A DNA stretch of 64,000 nt, from contig NW_027102661.1 in assembly GCF_036373705.1 (NCBI RefSeq), forward strand, positions 682,001-746,000. The letters run 5' to 3'. The notes below the pieces were generated by a model. The model was not told the DNA's origin. It did not search any database and saw only the letters and a list, made by a program, of their open reading frames with translations. Source of the DNA: Amia ocellicauda. Its lineage: Eukaryota; Chordata; Actinopteri; Amiiformes; Amiidae. Positions 55,460-64,000 of the stretch are shown piece by piece. Each line of letters begins with the position of its first letter. Position 1 is the stretch's first letter. Both the position numbers and the translations under genes were made by a program.

Positions 55460-56170
55460 ATGTCCAGCGACATCAACATGATACCCCGCAAGAAACAATC
55501 CCGGGCAAGGGTTCCTGTACTCACCATTTTGAAGATTGAACGCTCCTGGGTGTTGTTCTGGGGGTCTCGACGGGGTTACCGCTTTAAAAGGGATCCCAGC
55601 TATGTTGGAGTGGAGCTTTTTGCTTTGGGAGAGAAGGAGGGTACGTTGGAACCTTTTGAGACGGTAATTGAATACTCTTATGAGGACTGGTTGAAGGTGA
55701 TGGCCTGGAGAGATCTGGGGCTTGTGGATAAGACTCTAGAAGGCTTGCAAGAGGGTCCAAGAGAATGCGAAATGGAGTCTCCGACTCAGGGTTTTGAAAG
55801 GTGTGAATGGGAAAGCTTGCAGAACTACGGTAGAGTGGTGAAGAGTCTATCTCTAACTACAGATCGTAAGGTTTTGTTTAGCAGTACCCTGATTACAAAC
55901 CCTATTGAAGGGGGTGTGGAGGATCCAGAAAAACAGGTTACTGAAATTATGTTTGACGCCGTGGACTGGCCGTTCTTGAAAGAGGTCATAAACTGTATAA
56001 ATGATGGTTTTGACATCTTGACCAAATGTTCGCAACTGGATTTGGTTAGAAGGAGAAAATGCTGGATTATGGATTATATATCCCCCTTGAATGACGACGA
56101 CGATGATAAAACAGACGACGTGTGGGGTTTTGGAGGGGGGTCTGACGGCTCAGGGGCTACTCTCTTCTAA
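55460..56170 (+). CDS. Gene A, acidic-tailed protein of unknown function (complete)
   Basis: 236 residues, the only complete open version in the window. The first 45 residues are basic (PRKKQSRARV, GSRRGYRFKR); a mixed helical body follows, and the end is Asp-rich (NDDDDDKTDD) with a Gly/Ser tail. No catalytic motif or membrane segment. It is the first gene after the left terminal repeat and shares its transcript direction with genes B and C. In adintoviruses this place often holds early, host-directed genes; I do not recognise the family, and no LxCxE motif was found. Confidence 0.6.
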   Translation: MSSDINMIPRKKQSRARVPVLTILKIERSWVLFWGSRRGYRFKRDPSYVGVELFALGEKEGTLEPFETVIEYSYEDWLKVMAWRDLGLVDKTLEGLQEGPRECEMESPTQGFERCEWESLQNYGRVVKSLSLTTDRKVLFSSTLITNPIEGGVEDPEKQVTEIMFDAVDWPFLKEVINCINDGFDILTKCSQLDLVRRRKCWIMDYISPLNDDDDDKTDDVWGFGGGSDGSGATLF

Positions 56171-56248
56171 GAGGGCGGTGTGTCGTGACGTAGTGAAGAG
56201 ATAGGATAAAAGGCGCAACAATTCAATCATGGTTGAAAATTAAAGAGA

Positions 56249-57097
56249 ATGTCTTACCTGAAAGCTGCGGACGTCGACAGGCTCTACAGGCCTCTTCAAA
56301 CCCGGGATCACCCCTGGTTCTATTCCCCAGATTTTTTATACACTCTGGAACCCTTTGACTGCGGTTACTCTCCAAGACCTCAGACCCCGGTCCCTCAGGA
56401 CGAAACAACATGCGGTGCGATGGATGTCCAAATGAGTCTCGGGGATCCCCAGCCTCTGGAGCTCATGGAGGGCCTCGATTTTGCCGAATTGTCTACCGTC
56501 TGTGCGTCTCAGGAGGGGGTCAGTCCAATGGATGTAGAAACACCCCACAAACCACCAGGCGACCCAATGAGCATCGGACTGTCCCGGGGGCGTGATGAAG
56601 ACGCAGGATTTATGCCCGGGGTATGTGACCAAGTAAGCAGAGTGCTTAAAAGCACCCTGGTGTATATTCTGAGTGCTCTCATCGACCAAGCTCTGAAAGA
56701 AGTCTGTCGGGGGTGTGAAGTGAATCACCCCAGTCAGTTGAGACACAGTTGTTTGTTTGAACCAGACCGTCACTATTTCCTGTTCTATTTCAACGTGTTT
56801 TACAGAAGACTGAACAAACCGTGGCTGAAACCGGCACTAATCAAGGCGCTGTCTTACTCCCACATACATGTCACTGCGGGACAAGTCCAGAAAATCATAG
56901 ATGAGATTTTGCTGGAGCTGAAAAAGGAGCCGTTTATAATAGAGAAACTTGGGCAGCTGCTCAATGACCTGGATGAGCCGAGTAGAAAAACCGCTGGCAA
57001 GCTAAAAGCTTATTTCTTCCGTAAAGAAGTTAAAGTTGGGGACAGCGACGAAGAATTCGACATCTACGCCACTGATTCAGACTCTGACCTGAACTAA
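56249..57097 (+). CDS. Gene B, Cys/His-cluster protein (E4)
   Basis: 282 residues, open. More substitutions from E1 than the other copies, mostly in the N-terminal Pro-rich part; Cys/His cluster unchanged. Confidence 0.7.
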   Translation: MSYLKAADVDRLYRPLQTRDHPWFYSPDFLYTLEPFDCGYSPRPQTPVPQDETTCGAMDVQMSLGDPQPLELMEGLDFAELSTVCASQEGVSPMDVETPHKPPGDPMSIGLSRGRDEDAGFMPGVCDQVSRVLKSTLVYILSALIDQALKEVCRGCEVNHPSQLRHSCLFEPDRHYFLFYFNVFYRRLNKPWLKPALIKALSYSHIHVTAGQVQKIIDEILLELKKEPFIIEKLGQLLNDLDEPSRKTAGKLKAYFFRKEVKVGDSDEEFDIYATDSDSDLN

Positions 57098-57109
57098 GGG
57101 ACTTTGAAC

Positions 57110-57502
57110 ATGGGGAATGTTCTGGACTGCTTCTGCAACTGGTTCTGTCATCAACACTCTGCAGCTAACCTGAGAGCGCTATTACACCATGTGCTTGACA
57201 GAAAAGTAGCCAACGCGAGCCTTTTCTCTACAGATTTAACCATCGATGAGGATCAACTTTCAAACCTGGAAAAGTTAATGGCTGCTGTAACAAAGATCGG
57301 GGGGAACGAACACTGGGATGAAGCGCTCAAGGGGGCCAAGAATGATATTAGGCCATTTCATCAACATCTGTATGACCTTTTACTGAGCATGTTTAATACA
57401 CCTCTGTTTAATTTTAAAATAGGTCATATTGTTGTTTTATTTACATATGTAACTGAGGTGTGTGCCTACAAGATAAAGAAACAGGTATATTTGTTGATAT
57501 AG
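57110..57502 (+). CDS. Gene C, Bcl-2-like protein (E4)
   Basis: About 130 residues from ATG at 57110. It begins MGNVLDCFCNWFC, which fits N-myristoylation at Gly2 with nearby Cys for palmitoylation. The C-terminal stretch FKIGHIVVLFTYVTEVCAYK resembles a BH1 helix pair of Bcl-2/E1B-19K proteins (NWGRIVA-type core). A BH2 segment is not visible. Bcl-2 homologues are reported in adintoviruses and would block apoptosis. The resemblance is short, so the call is tentative. Confidence 0.5.
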   Translation: MGNVLDCFCNWFCHQHSAANLRALLHHVLDRKVANASLFSTDLTIDEDQLSNLEKLMAAVTKIGGNEHWDEALKGAKNDIRPFHQHLYDLLLSMFNTPLFNFKIGHIVVLFTYVTEVCAYKIKKQVYLLI

Positions 57503-57613
57503 ATCAAGTAACCAATCATCTGATTTCTTTTTGTCTGGACCGTAGAAAAAATTGTTTTTTATGTTATACTTTTCTCAAATGTCTAAAAAGGGGTATCTGC
57601 TCTCCTGAAGTTG

Positions 57614-57635
57614 AATAAAAAACTTTGTATAAAAA
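57614..57635 (+). promoter_or_regulatory. AATAAA then TATA box between early and integrase units (E4)
   Basis: AATAAA at 57614-57619 and TATAAAAA at 57628-57635, ahead of the integrase ATG at 57675. Same arrangement as in E1. Confidence 0.55.
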
Positions 57636-57674
57636 CTTTGCGCATAGTGTGGGTCTGTGTGGTTATTTGACAGA

Positions 57675-58766
57675 ATGACTCGGCAAGCTCCCCAAATGCA
57701 GGAACTATACTACAACCCAGCCAAGATTGGGGGTTTGGCGGGTAAGAAGGGTTTTCAAAGAGGACTCGCTGAGGCCGGAGTGAAGGTTAATGATGTGGTT
57801 GTTTCAGAATGGTTACGGGAACAAGACGCCTATACCTTACATAAACCTCTCAGGATTAACTTTAAAAGAAACCGCGTATATGCAACTGACATAGACTCAC
57901 AATGGCAAATGGATCTAGTCGATATGTCAAATTTATCAAAACATAACAATGGTCACAAATTGATGTTGATGTGTATCGATGTGTAATCAAAATATGCCTG
58001 GGCTCGAATTCTACATAATAAAACAGGTTGAGCGGTGACGAGGGTCTTTGAGGATATATTGTCCCAGGGTCGATGTCCTAAAAAACTGCAGACTAATAAA
58101 GGAAAAGAGTTTCTCAACAGAGAATTTCAGAATCTACTGAAGAGACACAAAATACATCATTTCACCACCGGTAATGAGCTTAAGGCATCGGTAGTGGAGA
58201 GGTTTAACCGCACCATGAAGACCAAAATCTGGAGATATTTTACAGCGGTCAACACGTTCAAGTATTTTGATAAAGTTCAGGATTTTATCGATGCTTACAA
58301 CCAAGGGTATCACACCAGTATTAAAATGAAGCCTATAGATGTTGATCAAAGTAATTCTTTTAAGGTCTATAAAGAATTATACGGACCATTTATTAAGAAA
58401 GGAAAAACTACTTATAAGTTCAACATCGGTGATGTGGTTCGCGTTTCAAAGCTAAGGAGTACTTTTGCCAAAGGTTATGAACAAACATTTTCTGACGAAT
58501 ATTTTACAGTTACCGAACAGTTGGCTAGAGCCCCCCCCGTGTACCGGTTAAAAGACTATGACGGGGAGGATATAGAAGGAACGTTTTACGAAGCCGAGTT
58601 ACAAAAAATTATTGTGGGTAAAGACAGTGTATACAGAGTTGAAAAGATATTAGCTGAAAAAACCCAGAACCGGAAAAAATATGTGTTGGTGAAATGGCTT
58701 GGATGGCCTGAAAAGTTCAATAGTTGGGTCCCGGAACAACAGGTTTGCGATATTCAATCCTTATAA
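57675..58766 (+). pseudogene. Integrase (E4, broken)
   Basis: DDE core and chromodomain recognisable over the full length; about two breaks. Confidence 0.83.
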
Positions 58767-58770
58767 CAAC

Positions 58771-59545
58771 ATGCCCGCGGGTGTGTTGGGGGCATTACTC
58801 TCGATACTCAAGATGGAATCAGGAGGCTTCTACGTGACTCTACCCAGTAACGCCTCTCTCGATATATACCCTAAAAATGAAATATCCAGTTACACGGTAC
58901 AATTTGGAAAATCTATAGATCTAAGAGGGTCGTGGGAAGTGGGGTTGGCGGAAATACAGTATCCTTACACTTGGGCTGTTTTACAAGATAAGGATGCCAC
59001 CTTCGCCATTTTTGATGATGTTAAAAAGAGTCAATGGACATTCACGATACAAGGAGGTTATTATGACAATGTGGATAAAATATTAGATGAGATGCATAAA
59101 CAGTTCTCAGAAGGCACCCCCAACATCAAGCTATATTACAACCCTATTAAAAACAGAGTGTACAAGGTGTCAAAACCAGGTATTAGCATTCAAACCAGCG
59201 GCCAACTGGGGCGTATATTAGGGTTCTATTCTGACACAGAGAGCAAGTTCTCAGAAGTGGTGGGGCGGCTTTTATACTCTTTATGTGTATACGGATATCA
59301 TAACCCACCAGAGGGTCGGGGATAGTTATGTCCCCCTTTTGAGAAATGTACTTATTAAAGGTAAAAGCAATGACATGGTCACAATTACTTATGACAAACC
59401 ACACTACGTACCAGTCTCAAAGACCCACTTTGACAACATCACGATCGAAGTAAAATCGGATCAGAATATCAACGTACCCTTCCGCTTCGGTAAAGTTAAT
59501 GTCAAACTACATTTTCGACCCCTGAAACAGTGTGTACATTATTAA
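58771..59545 (+). pseudogene. Penton (minor capsid) protein (E4, broken)
   Basis: The longest readable jelly-roll portion in the window. Start ATG at 58771 or inner ATG at 58813. About one break. Confidence 0.82.
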
Positions 59546-59546
59546 A

Positions 59547-60035
59547 ATGGCTACCTCGAGGGGTTATGTAGATCCTAGCGCCTATGTGGATTATTACAAG
59601 ATGCAAGCCGGGAACGGCTTGCCCGGTTTTGTAGGAGCCCCCACAATGTATGGCGCCGGTCTATGGGGACTCTTTCGTGGTCTCTTTAGAATGGCCGTAC
59701 CCCTGCTTAAGAGAGGCTTTGCTATAGCCAGACCCCACTTGAAATCAGCGGCTAAAAATATTGTTAGTGACGTGTTCACCAATGTTATGAACCGGGCAGC
59801 TAGCCATGAGCATCAGGAGGGTTCGGGTCTCATGGTAATGGCGAGGAGGGGGGGTAAAAGAAGAAACAGCATGTGTCCACCAGGGCGACGAAGATTCGTG
59901 GCTAACAAAAAACGAAGAATCTCTCATTCTCCAACATATCGTGGATACACTCGGAGAAGGAAGCAGCACAAGAAAAAACCTGCAAAAAGAAAGTCTCAAA
60001 GAAAGAAAAATAGAGCCTCAGGATATATCTTTTAA
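59547..60035 (+). CDS. pX-like basic virion core protein (E4)
   Basis: 162 residues from MATSRGYVDPSAYV, which sits two bases after the penton stop. Gly/Leu/Arg amphipathic segment near residues 35-60, then a helical stretch (PHLKSAAKNIVSDVFTNVM), then a tail in which about half of the residues are Lys or Arg. Likely binds DNA in the virion and may disturb membranes on entry, by analogy with adenovirus pX/pVI. The only copy open throughout. Confidence 0.68.
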   Translation: MATSRGYVDPSAYVDYYKMQAGNGLPGFVGAPTMYGAGLWGLFRGLFRMAVPLLKRGFAIARPHLKSAAKNIVSDVFTNVMNRAASHEHQEGSGLMVMARRGGKRRNSMCPPGRRRFVANKKRRISHSPTYRGYTRRRKQHKKKPAKRKSQRKKNRASGYIF

Positions 60036-60037
60036 AC

Positions 60038-61345
60038 ATGTCTTTTGTCCACAGTCTATCGGAAGAATGCGTCAAATCAGAACTGGATCTGTTTACAGTT
60101 CCATACACTCAAACGAGTATAGATAAGAGCATATATGTAGAGATTCCCCCTCTTTCTGCAATTTCAGACACGGCCCCTCTGGAGTTTTTTATAGCTGGCA
60201 ATGGCGAGGATTATATTGATTTGAATAACACATTTATTTTAATAAACTGTAAAGTGACTGATGAGGATGGCGATGCAATCGAGAAGACGGCCAACGCTGG
60301 GGTCATCAATTACCCGGTGGCCACCATGTTTTCACAGGTGGATGTGACCCTGGGAGATCGGCTCATTAGTCAAAGCAGCAATACTTACCCCTATAGAGCC
60401 ATGATGGAGTGTATCCTTAATTATAGTGAGGAGACCCTGAGCAAACAGTTCAGCCCCGGCCTTTTCTTCAAAGACATCACGGAAGCTATGGACGACAAGA
60501 ATCCAGAGGGACTCAATAAGGGTTTTCAAAAAAGAACGGCCTCTTCAACAGAAGGGAGGACCTTTGAGCTAATGGGGCATAACCATGCAGACATATTTTT
60601 CCAAGAAAAACTCATGCTCAACAGGGTAGACATTAAAATTAAAATGATCCGTAGTAAAAGTGCTTTTTGTCTGATGACCCCTGATACTGAAAAATATAAA
60701 CTGACCATATTATCGGCCTCGCTGTTTGTGAAAAAAGTGTCCGTCTCCCCGGCGGTTAAACTAGGACACACGCAGGCGTTAATGACGGCAAACGCCAAGT
60801 ACCCGATCGAAAGAGTCTATATGAAAGTCCACAGTATCCCCGCAGGGACACGGGTGATGAACCAGGAAAATCTGTTTCTAGGACAGCTCCCAAAACAGGT
60901 TATTATAGGTCTCGTGGATAATGATGCATTTACCGGGGTTTACAACAAGAACCCCTTTAACTTTAAACATTATAACGCGGAATTTATAGCGTTGTACGTC
61001 GATGGTGTGCAGGTTCCATCCAGACCTTTTCAACCTGACTTTGAAAACGGCAATGCGGTTCGTGAATATTACAGTCTAGTACTGGCTACGGGTCGCCATC
61101 TCAAGGATCAAACTCTGCTGATCGATCGCCGGGAATACTGCAGCGGTTACACCCTGTACGGTTTCAACCTGACCCCTGACGAAGAGTGTGGACAACATTT
61201 TTCACTGATGAAGACGGGCAATATGCGTTTGGAGATGCGTTTCAAGCAGCCTCTACCACGCACTGTAAATATGGTCGTGAATGCTGTGTTTGACAACATT
61301 ATTGAGGTGAATCAGAGGAGAAACGTTCTGTATGATTATTATTAA
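60038..61345 (+). CDS. Hexon-like major capsid protein (E4)
   Basis: 435 residues, open, same length as E1, with scattered substitutions. Confidence 0.88.
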   Translation: MSFVHSLSEECVKSELDLFTVPYTQTSIDKSIYVEIPPLSAISDTAPLEFFIAGNGEDYIDLNNTFILINCKVTDEDGDAIEKTANAGVINYPVATMFSQVDVTLGDRLISQSSNTYPYRAMMECILNYSEETLSKQFSPGLFFKDITEAMDDKNPEGLNKGFQKRTASSTEGRTFELMGHNHADIFFQEKLMLNRVDIKIKMIRSKSAFCLMTPDTEKYKLTILSASLFVKKVSVSPAVKLGHTQALMTANAKYPIERVYMKVHSIPAGTRVMNQENLFLGQLPKQVIIGLVDNDAFTGVYNKNPFNFKHYNAEFIALYVDGVQVPSRPFQPDFENGNAVREYYSLVLATGRHLKDQTLLIDRREYCSGYTLYGFNLTPDEECGQHFSLMKTGNMRLEMRFKQPLPRTVNMVVNAVFDNIIEVNQRRNVLYDYY

Positions 61346-61346
61346 A

Positions 61347-61905
61347 ATGAACACCAGAGAGCTCAACCACATCATGAATGCCCTGGCCGGCTCACGGAAA
61401 CTGTTTCAAGGAGTCTACGCCTGCGATCAGCTGCCTAAATTTAAGATCAAGAATTTACCTGCAATGTACATAATCAACACACACCCTAAAAATATGCCCG
61501 GAGAACATTGGCTGGCTATTTATCTAAGGGAGGACCACCGTGGTGAATTTTTTGATTCCTATGGAAACCCCCCGGATTTCAGACCTTTCCCTCGGAAGAT
61601 CAATAACTTTCTGCTCAACAACTGTCAAGAAACCATTTACAGCGGTCGTCAAGTACAAAGTCTTCAGACCTTCACTTGTGGTCAACACTGTGTGTTTTTC
61701 TTATATCATAGATCTAAAGGAATGGTCATACCCCGATATTATGGCCTTGTACAGTGAGGATTTAGGCCAAAATGATAAAAAAGTGGCAGAGTTTGTCAGT
61801 ACACTGTGGACCCCCCCTTATAACACAATGACTTACGACCCTAGCCAGCCATGTATACAGATGGGGTGTTCTTGTGAGGATTTTAAAAGATGTCATGCGT
61901 GTTAA
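61347..61905 (+). pseudogene. Adenain-type protease (E4, broken)
   Basis: Catalytic region as in E1 and E3; about one break beyond it. Confidence 0.82.
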
Positions 61906-62084
61906 GGTGAAAAAATAATGAAAACAGCCTTTGAATCATTAGTTTTGTTTTTATTCAAAACAATTCTAATACAAAGCAGGGGTTATGTTATAAATAAATG
62001 TACAACATTTGAAATTAAAAAAAATTAAATAAAAAATTGTTTGTCGGGTCATTATTTACAGGGGAGACAAATAAAAACATGAGA

Positions 62085-62582
62085 TTAATAAGCTTCCCAA
62101 CGATGGATAGATCCTGAGGATGGTCGCTCAGCACGGTCAGAGTAATGAGATATCGGAGTCAGATCAGGCTCCACCTCTTTACACAGACGGATTTTTTGTA
62201 GCGTTTCCTGGTTAGGAACTGTTGATTGGGGCATGTTCAGAGAGGCCATCGCCTGTAGGTAAGCATTCCAGCCTACAGGTCGGCGACTATCGGGTACCTT
62301 ATTAGTGCTAGTGACACTCTTCAACAAATCAAACATGTGTGAACCTTTGATCAGTTGTCCTTTAAAAACAAATTCACCCTGTTCATTCCAAGCAGTTACC
62401 CGCGGTTTCTGAACCATTTTGTGCAGGATATATTGTGCATGTCTTTTGCTTCTGGCCGGCATGTTTCTCAAAACATCCGTTACAACATCTCCCTCTGAAC
62501 TCTCAACAGGTTCGGTCACCGCAACATCTTTATCAACCGTACCCCCCGCATCAGCCCCAGAACCATTTTCTTGACAGGCCAT
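62085..62582 (-). CDS. Gene D (E4)
   Basis: 165 residues, open; a few substitutions from E1. Confidence 0.6.
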   Translation of the reverse strand: MACQENGSGADAGGTVDKDVAVTEPVESSEGDVVTDVLRNMPARSKRHAQYILHKMVQKPRVTAWNEQGEFVFKGQLIKGSHMFDLLKSVTSTNKVPDSRRPVGWNAYLQAMASLNMPQSTVPNQETLQKIRLCKEVEPDLTPISHYSDRAERPSSGSIHRWEAY

Positions 62583-62585
62583 GGT

Positions 62586-62828
62586 TTAAGTTAAAATGTA
62601 TTGATCTTTTTCACCCTGTCTAACCAGACGGAGGTAGCGCTGTAACGTGTTGGTATACAACTGGGCTTTGGAATACTGATTTAAATCGGCCCTGGCCTGT
62701 ATAGCTTTCATTTCAGAGTCCAAGTTGTTTTCGGCCGTTTGTCTAATGGGCTCTGGCCCGACAACATTTTTTCTCAGTTTCTCAAGCTGCTCCTGAGGGA
62801 TCAAAAACATTTTCTGAGCATATTCCAT
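62586..62828 (-). CDS. Gene E, short coiled-coil protein (E4)
   Basis: 80 residues, identical by eye to E1 at the protein level. Confidence 0.6.
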   Translation of the reverse strand: MEYAQKMFLIPQEQLEKLRKNVVGPEPIRQTAENNLDSEMKAIQARADLNQYSKAQLYTNTLQRYLRLVRQGEKDQYILT

Positions 62829-62830
62829 TA

Positions 62831-63166
62831 TTAACCCACTCTGGAAGCTAGAAGACTGGTTAGGAAAGGCACGGCTATGCTCAACAGCGGTCCTATAAAA
62901 CCCCCGGTTTGATTAATCTTCTTTCTTTTTCTTTTAATAGAATACTTCTTATTAGCGATGATCTTGATAACCGCTTTTTGTTTTTTGAGTTTAGAATGTT
63001 GAGAAGGGGTTAGGGGTATATTACCGCGTAAGATGTTAAAAGCTATTTCACACAGGGTCTCGATCAAATCCGAGGGGGCCCCTGCAGGCACAGCTTTCCT
63101 ATGGCGCGGGCTCCCCTCAAATAACATTTGCAAAAGCGGCAGATTTCTTTTAATCCGAACAGACAT
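62831..63166 (-). CDS. Gene F, basic protein with hydrophobic C-terminus (E4)
   Basis: 111 residues, open; one substitution from E1 (KAVPAGAP). Confidence 0.6.
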   Translation of the reverse strand: MSVRIKRNLPLLQMLFEGSPRHRKAVPAGAPSDLIETLCEIAFNILRGNIPLTPSQHSKLKKQKAVIKIIANKKYSIKRKRKKINQTGGFIGPLLSIAVPFLTSLLASRVG

Positions 63167-63172
63167 TCTTAT

Positions 63173-63844
63173 TTATTTCCTTTTCTTTAGCACATACACT
63201 GCCGGCCAATCGGGCGGGCACAAACCTGTTCTGAGGCGAAAGTCTTCTGGGGTTTGTGCTTTTAAGTCCGCAATCAAGTACCCGTAGGGTTTTTTGGTGG
63301 CATCCTCAAATGCCTCCAAAAAGAACTTGGTCTGGTTAGGGTACATTTGACGAGCCAAGACGGTGACCTGTAGTTTATCTCTGGGGTTTTTAAAAAGAAT
63401 TATATAATTGGCATTTAAATTAATAGTGCGGCTTTTTTTACCTTGAAAAAATAGATTTTGAACTAAATAAATAATACTTAAATTCCTATGATGAGTGTAC
63501 TTTGTGAAAGCTTTTTCCACTTCACTGTTGTCACCGGCCTGCTCCATCAGGTCATCAAGGATCACTAGATTAGTTTGACCGGGCGGGAACAAGTCATCGT
63601 CACACAACGAGGCGGGGAGACCTTGCACAAATTTCAGATTATTTTTTTTCGAAGCCAAATCATCGTAGAGAGGTTGCCAGCAAGAGTAACACCACACTAT
63701 GTTGTCAAGAGCTTGGGACACGGTTGCGTCCACATCTTCTATGATGTTCTTTATAAGATAGCTCTTCCCCGAATTGGAGGGACCGGCTATAATACAGGAG
63801 AAAGGGTGTTGAAATCTGTTATCAAAACCACCGCTAATATCCAT
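63173..63844 (-). CDS. Packaging ATPase (E4)
   Basis: 223 residues, the only uninterrupted version in the window. Walker A at residues 21-28 (GPSNSGKS), Walker B at 93-98 (LVILDD), a sensor-like LVQNLFFQ near 128-135 and a basic end. The length is right for FtsK/HerA-type packaging ATPases of Polintons, adenovirus-like and PRD1-like viruses. Confidence 0.87.
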   Translation of the reverse strand: MDISGGFDNRFQHPFSCIIAGPSNSGKSYLIKNIIEDVDATVSQALDNIVWCYSCWQPLYDDLASKKNNLKFVQGLPASLCDDDLFPPGQTNLVILDDLMEQAGDNSEVEKAFTKYTHHRNLSIIYLVQNLFFQGKKSRTINLNANYIILFKNPRDKLQVTVLARQMYPNQTKFFLEAFEDATKKPYGYLIADLKAQTPEDFRLRTGLCPPDWPAVYVLKKRK

Positions 63845-64000
63845 AAGGCAGAGTGGTATAATCAGTCTTCAACACTCTTTTATTGTACACCACCCTGAAT
63901 CGTTTGTTTAGTGATCTATTTTCCAACGTGTACCCCTTTTTATTGCGATAGATCTGATTTCCGGCTGTAATAATCTCACGAGGAGGCGCGTCTTTCTCGG
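63834..64000 (-). pseudogene. PolB, C-terminal end only (E4, cut by window)
   Basis: Matches the end of the PolB region at 12357-12523 and overlaps the ATPase start as in E1. The rest lies beyond the window. Confidence 0.75.

Larger units (their letters stand above)
55157..64000. mobile_element. Polinton/Maverick copy E4, left part, broken
   Basis: Left terminal repeat, genes A-C, integrase, penton, pX-like, hexon, protease, genes D-F, ATPase and the C-terminal end of PolB, then the window ends. Broken, about four breaks in the visible part (integrase, penton, protease), so this is the best-preserved copy here. cataag precedes it at 55151-55156. Confidence 0.87.

Overview
The window is animal nuclear DNA, probably from a teleost fish or another lower vertebrate. 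It holds a head-to-tail array of about 18 kb units. Each unit is one copy of a Polinton/Maverick-class element (adintovirus-like: protein-primed PolB, chromodomain integrase, adenain-type protease, packaging ATPase, two capsid proteins) plus about 2.0-2.5 kb of host DNA packed with tRNA-Val genes. The animal assignment rests on the vertebrate-type tRNA-Val sequences (CAC and AAC anticodons, intact A and B boxes), GT-AG introns, AATAAA signals and CA/GA/AAC microsatellites. No host protein gene is visible.

Layout: right arm of copy E0, 1-1791; tRNA spacer S1, 1792-4229; copy E1, about 4230-19992; S2, 19993-22430; copy E2, about 22431-34531; S3, 34532-37063; copy E3, 37064-53127, with both 185 bp terminal inverted repeats (TIRs); S4, 53128-55156; copy E4, 55157 to the window end. 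The same 6 bp cataag borders every visible end, and the same host site is found unoccupied four times inside the spacers. This points to one original insertion into a tRNA-Val repeat unit, later multiplied with that unit. It does not look like five separate insertions.

Element plan, left to right. Rightward: an acidic protein of unknown role (gene A), a protein with a Cys/His cluster (gene B) and a Bcl-2-like protein (gene C). An AATAAA and a TATA box then separate these from integrase, penton, a pX-like basic core protein, hexon and protease. Leftward on the minus strand, from the right end: a six-exon gene of unknown function, PolB, packaging ATPase, and three small proteins (F, E, D) that converge on the protease gene. 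This matches a virus-like cycle of protein-primed replication, integration, capsid assembly, packaging and maturation, with likely host-control genes at both ends.

All copies are fossils. Many breaks are shared by several copies, so much of the damage predates the amplification. By eye, the E0/E1/E2 right arms and S1/S2 are almost identical, so either that part of the array is very young or the assembly is duplicated there. The spacers carry twelve tRNA-Val loci on the minus strand, one of them degenerate.
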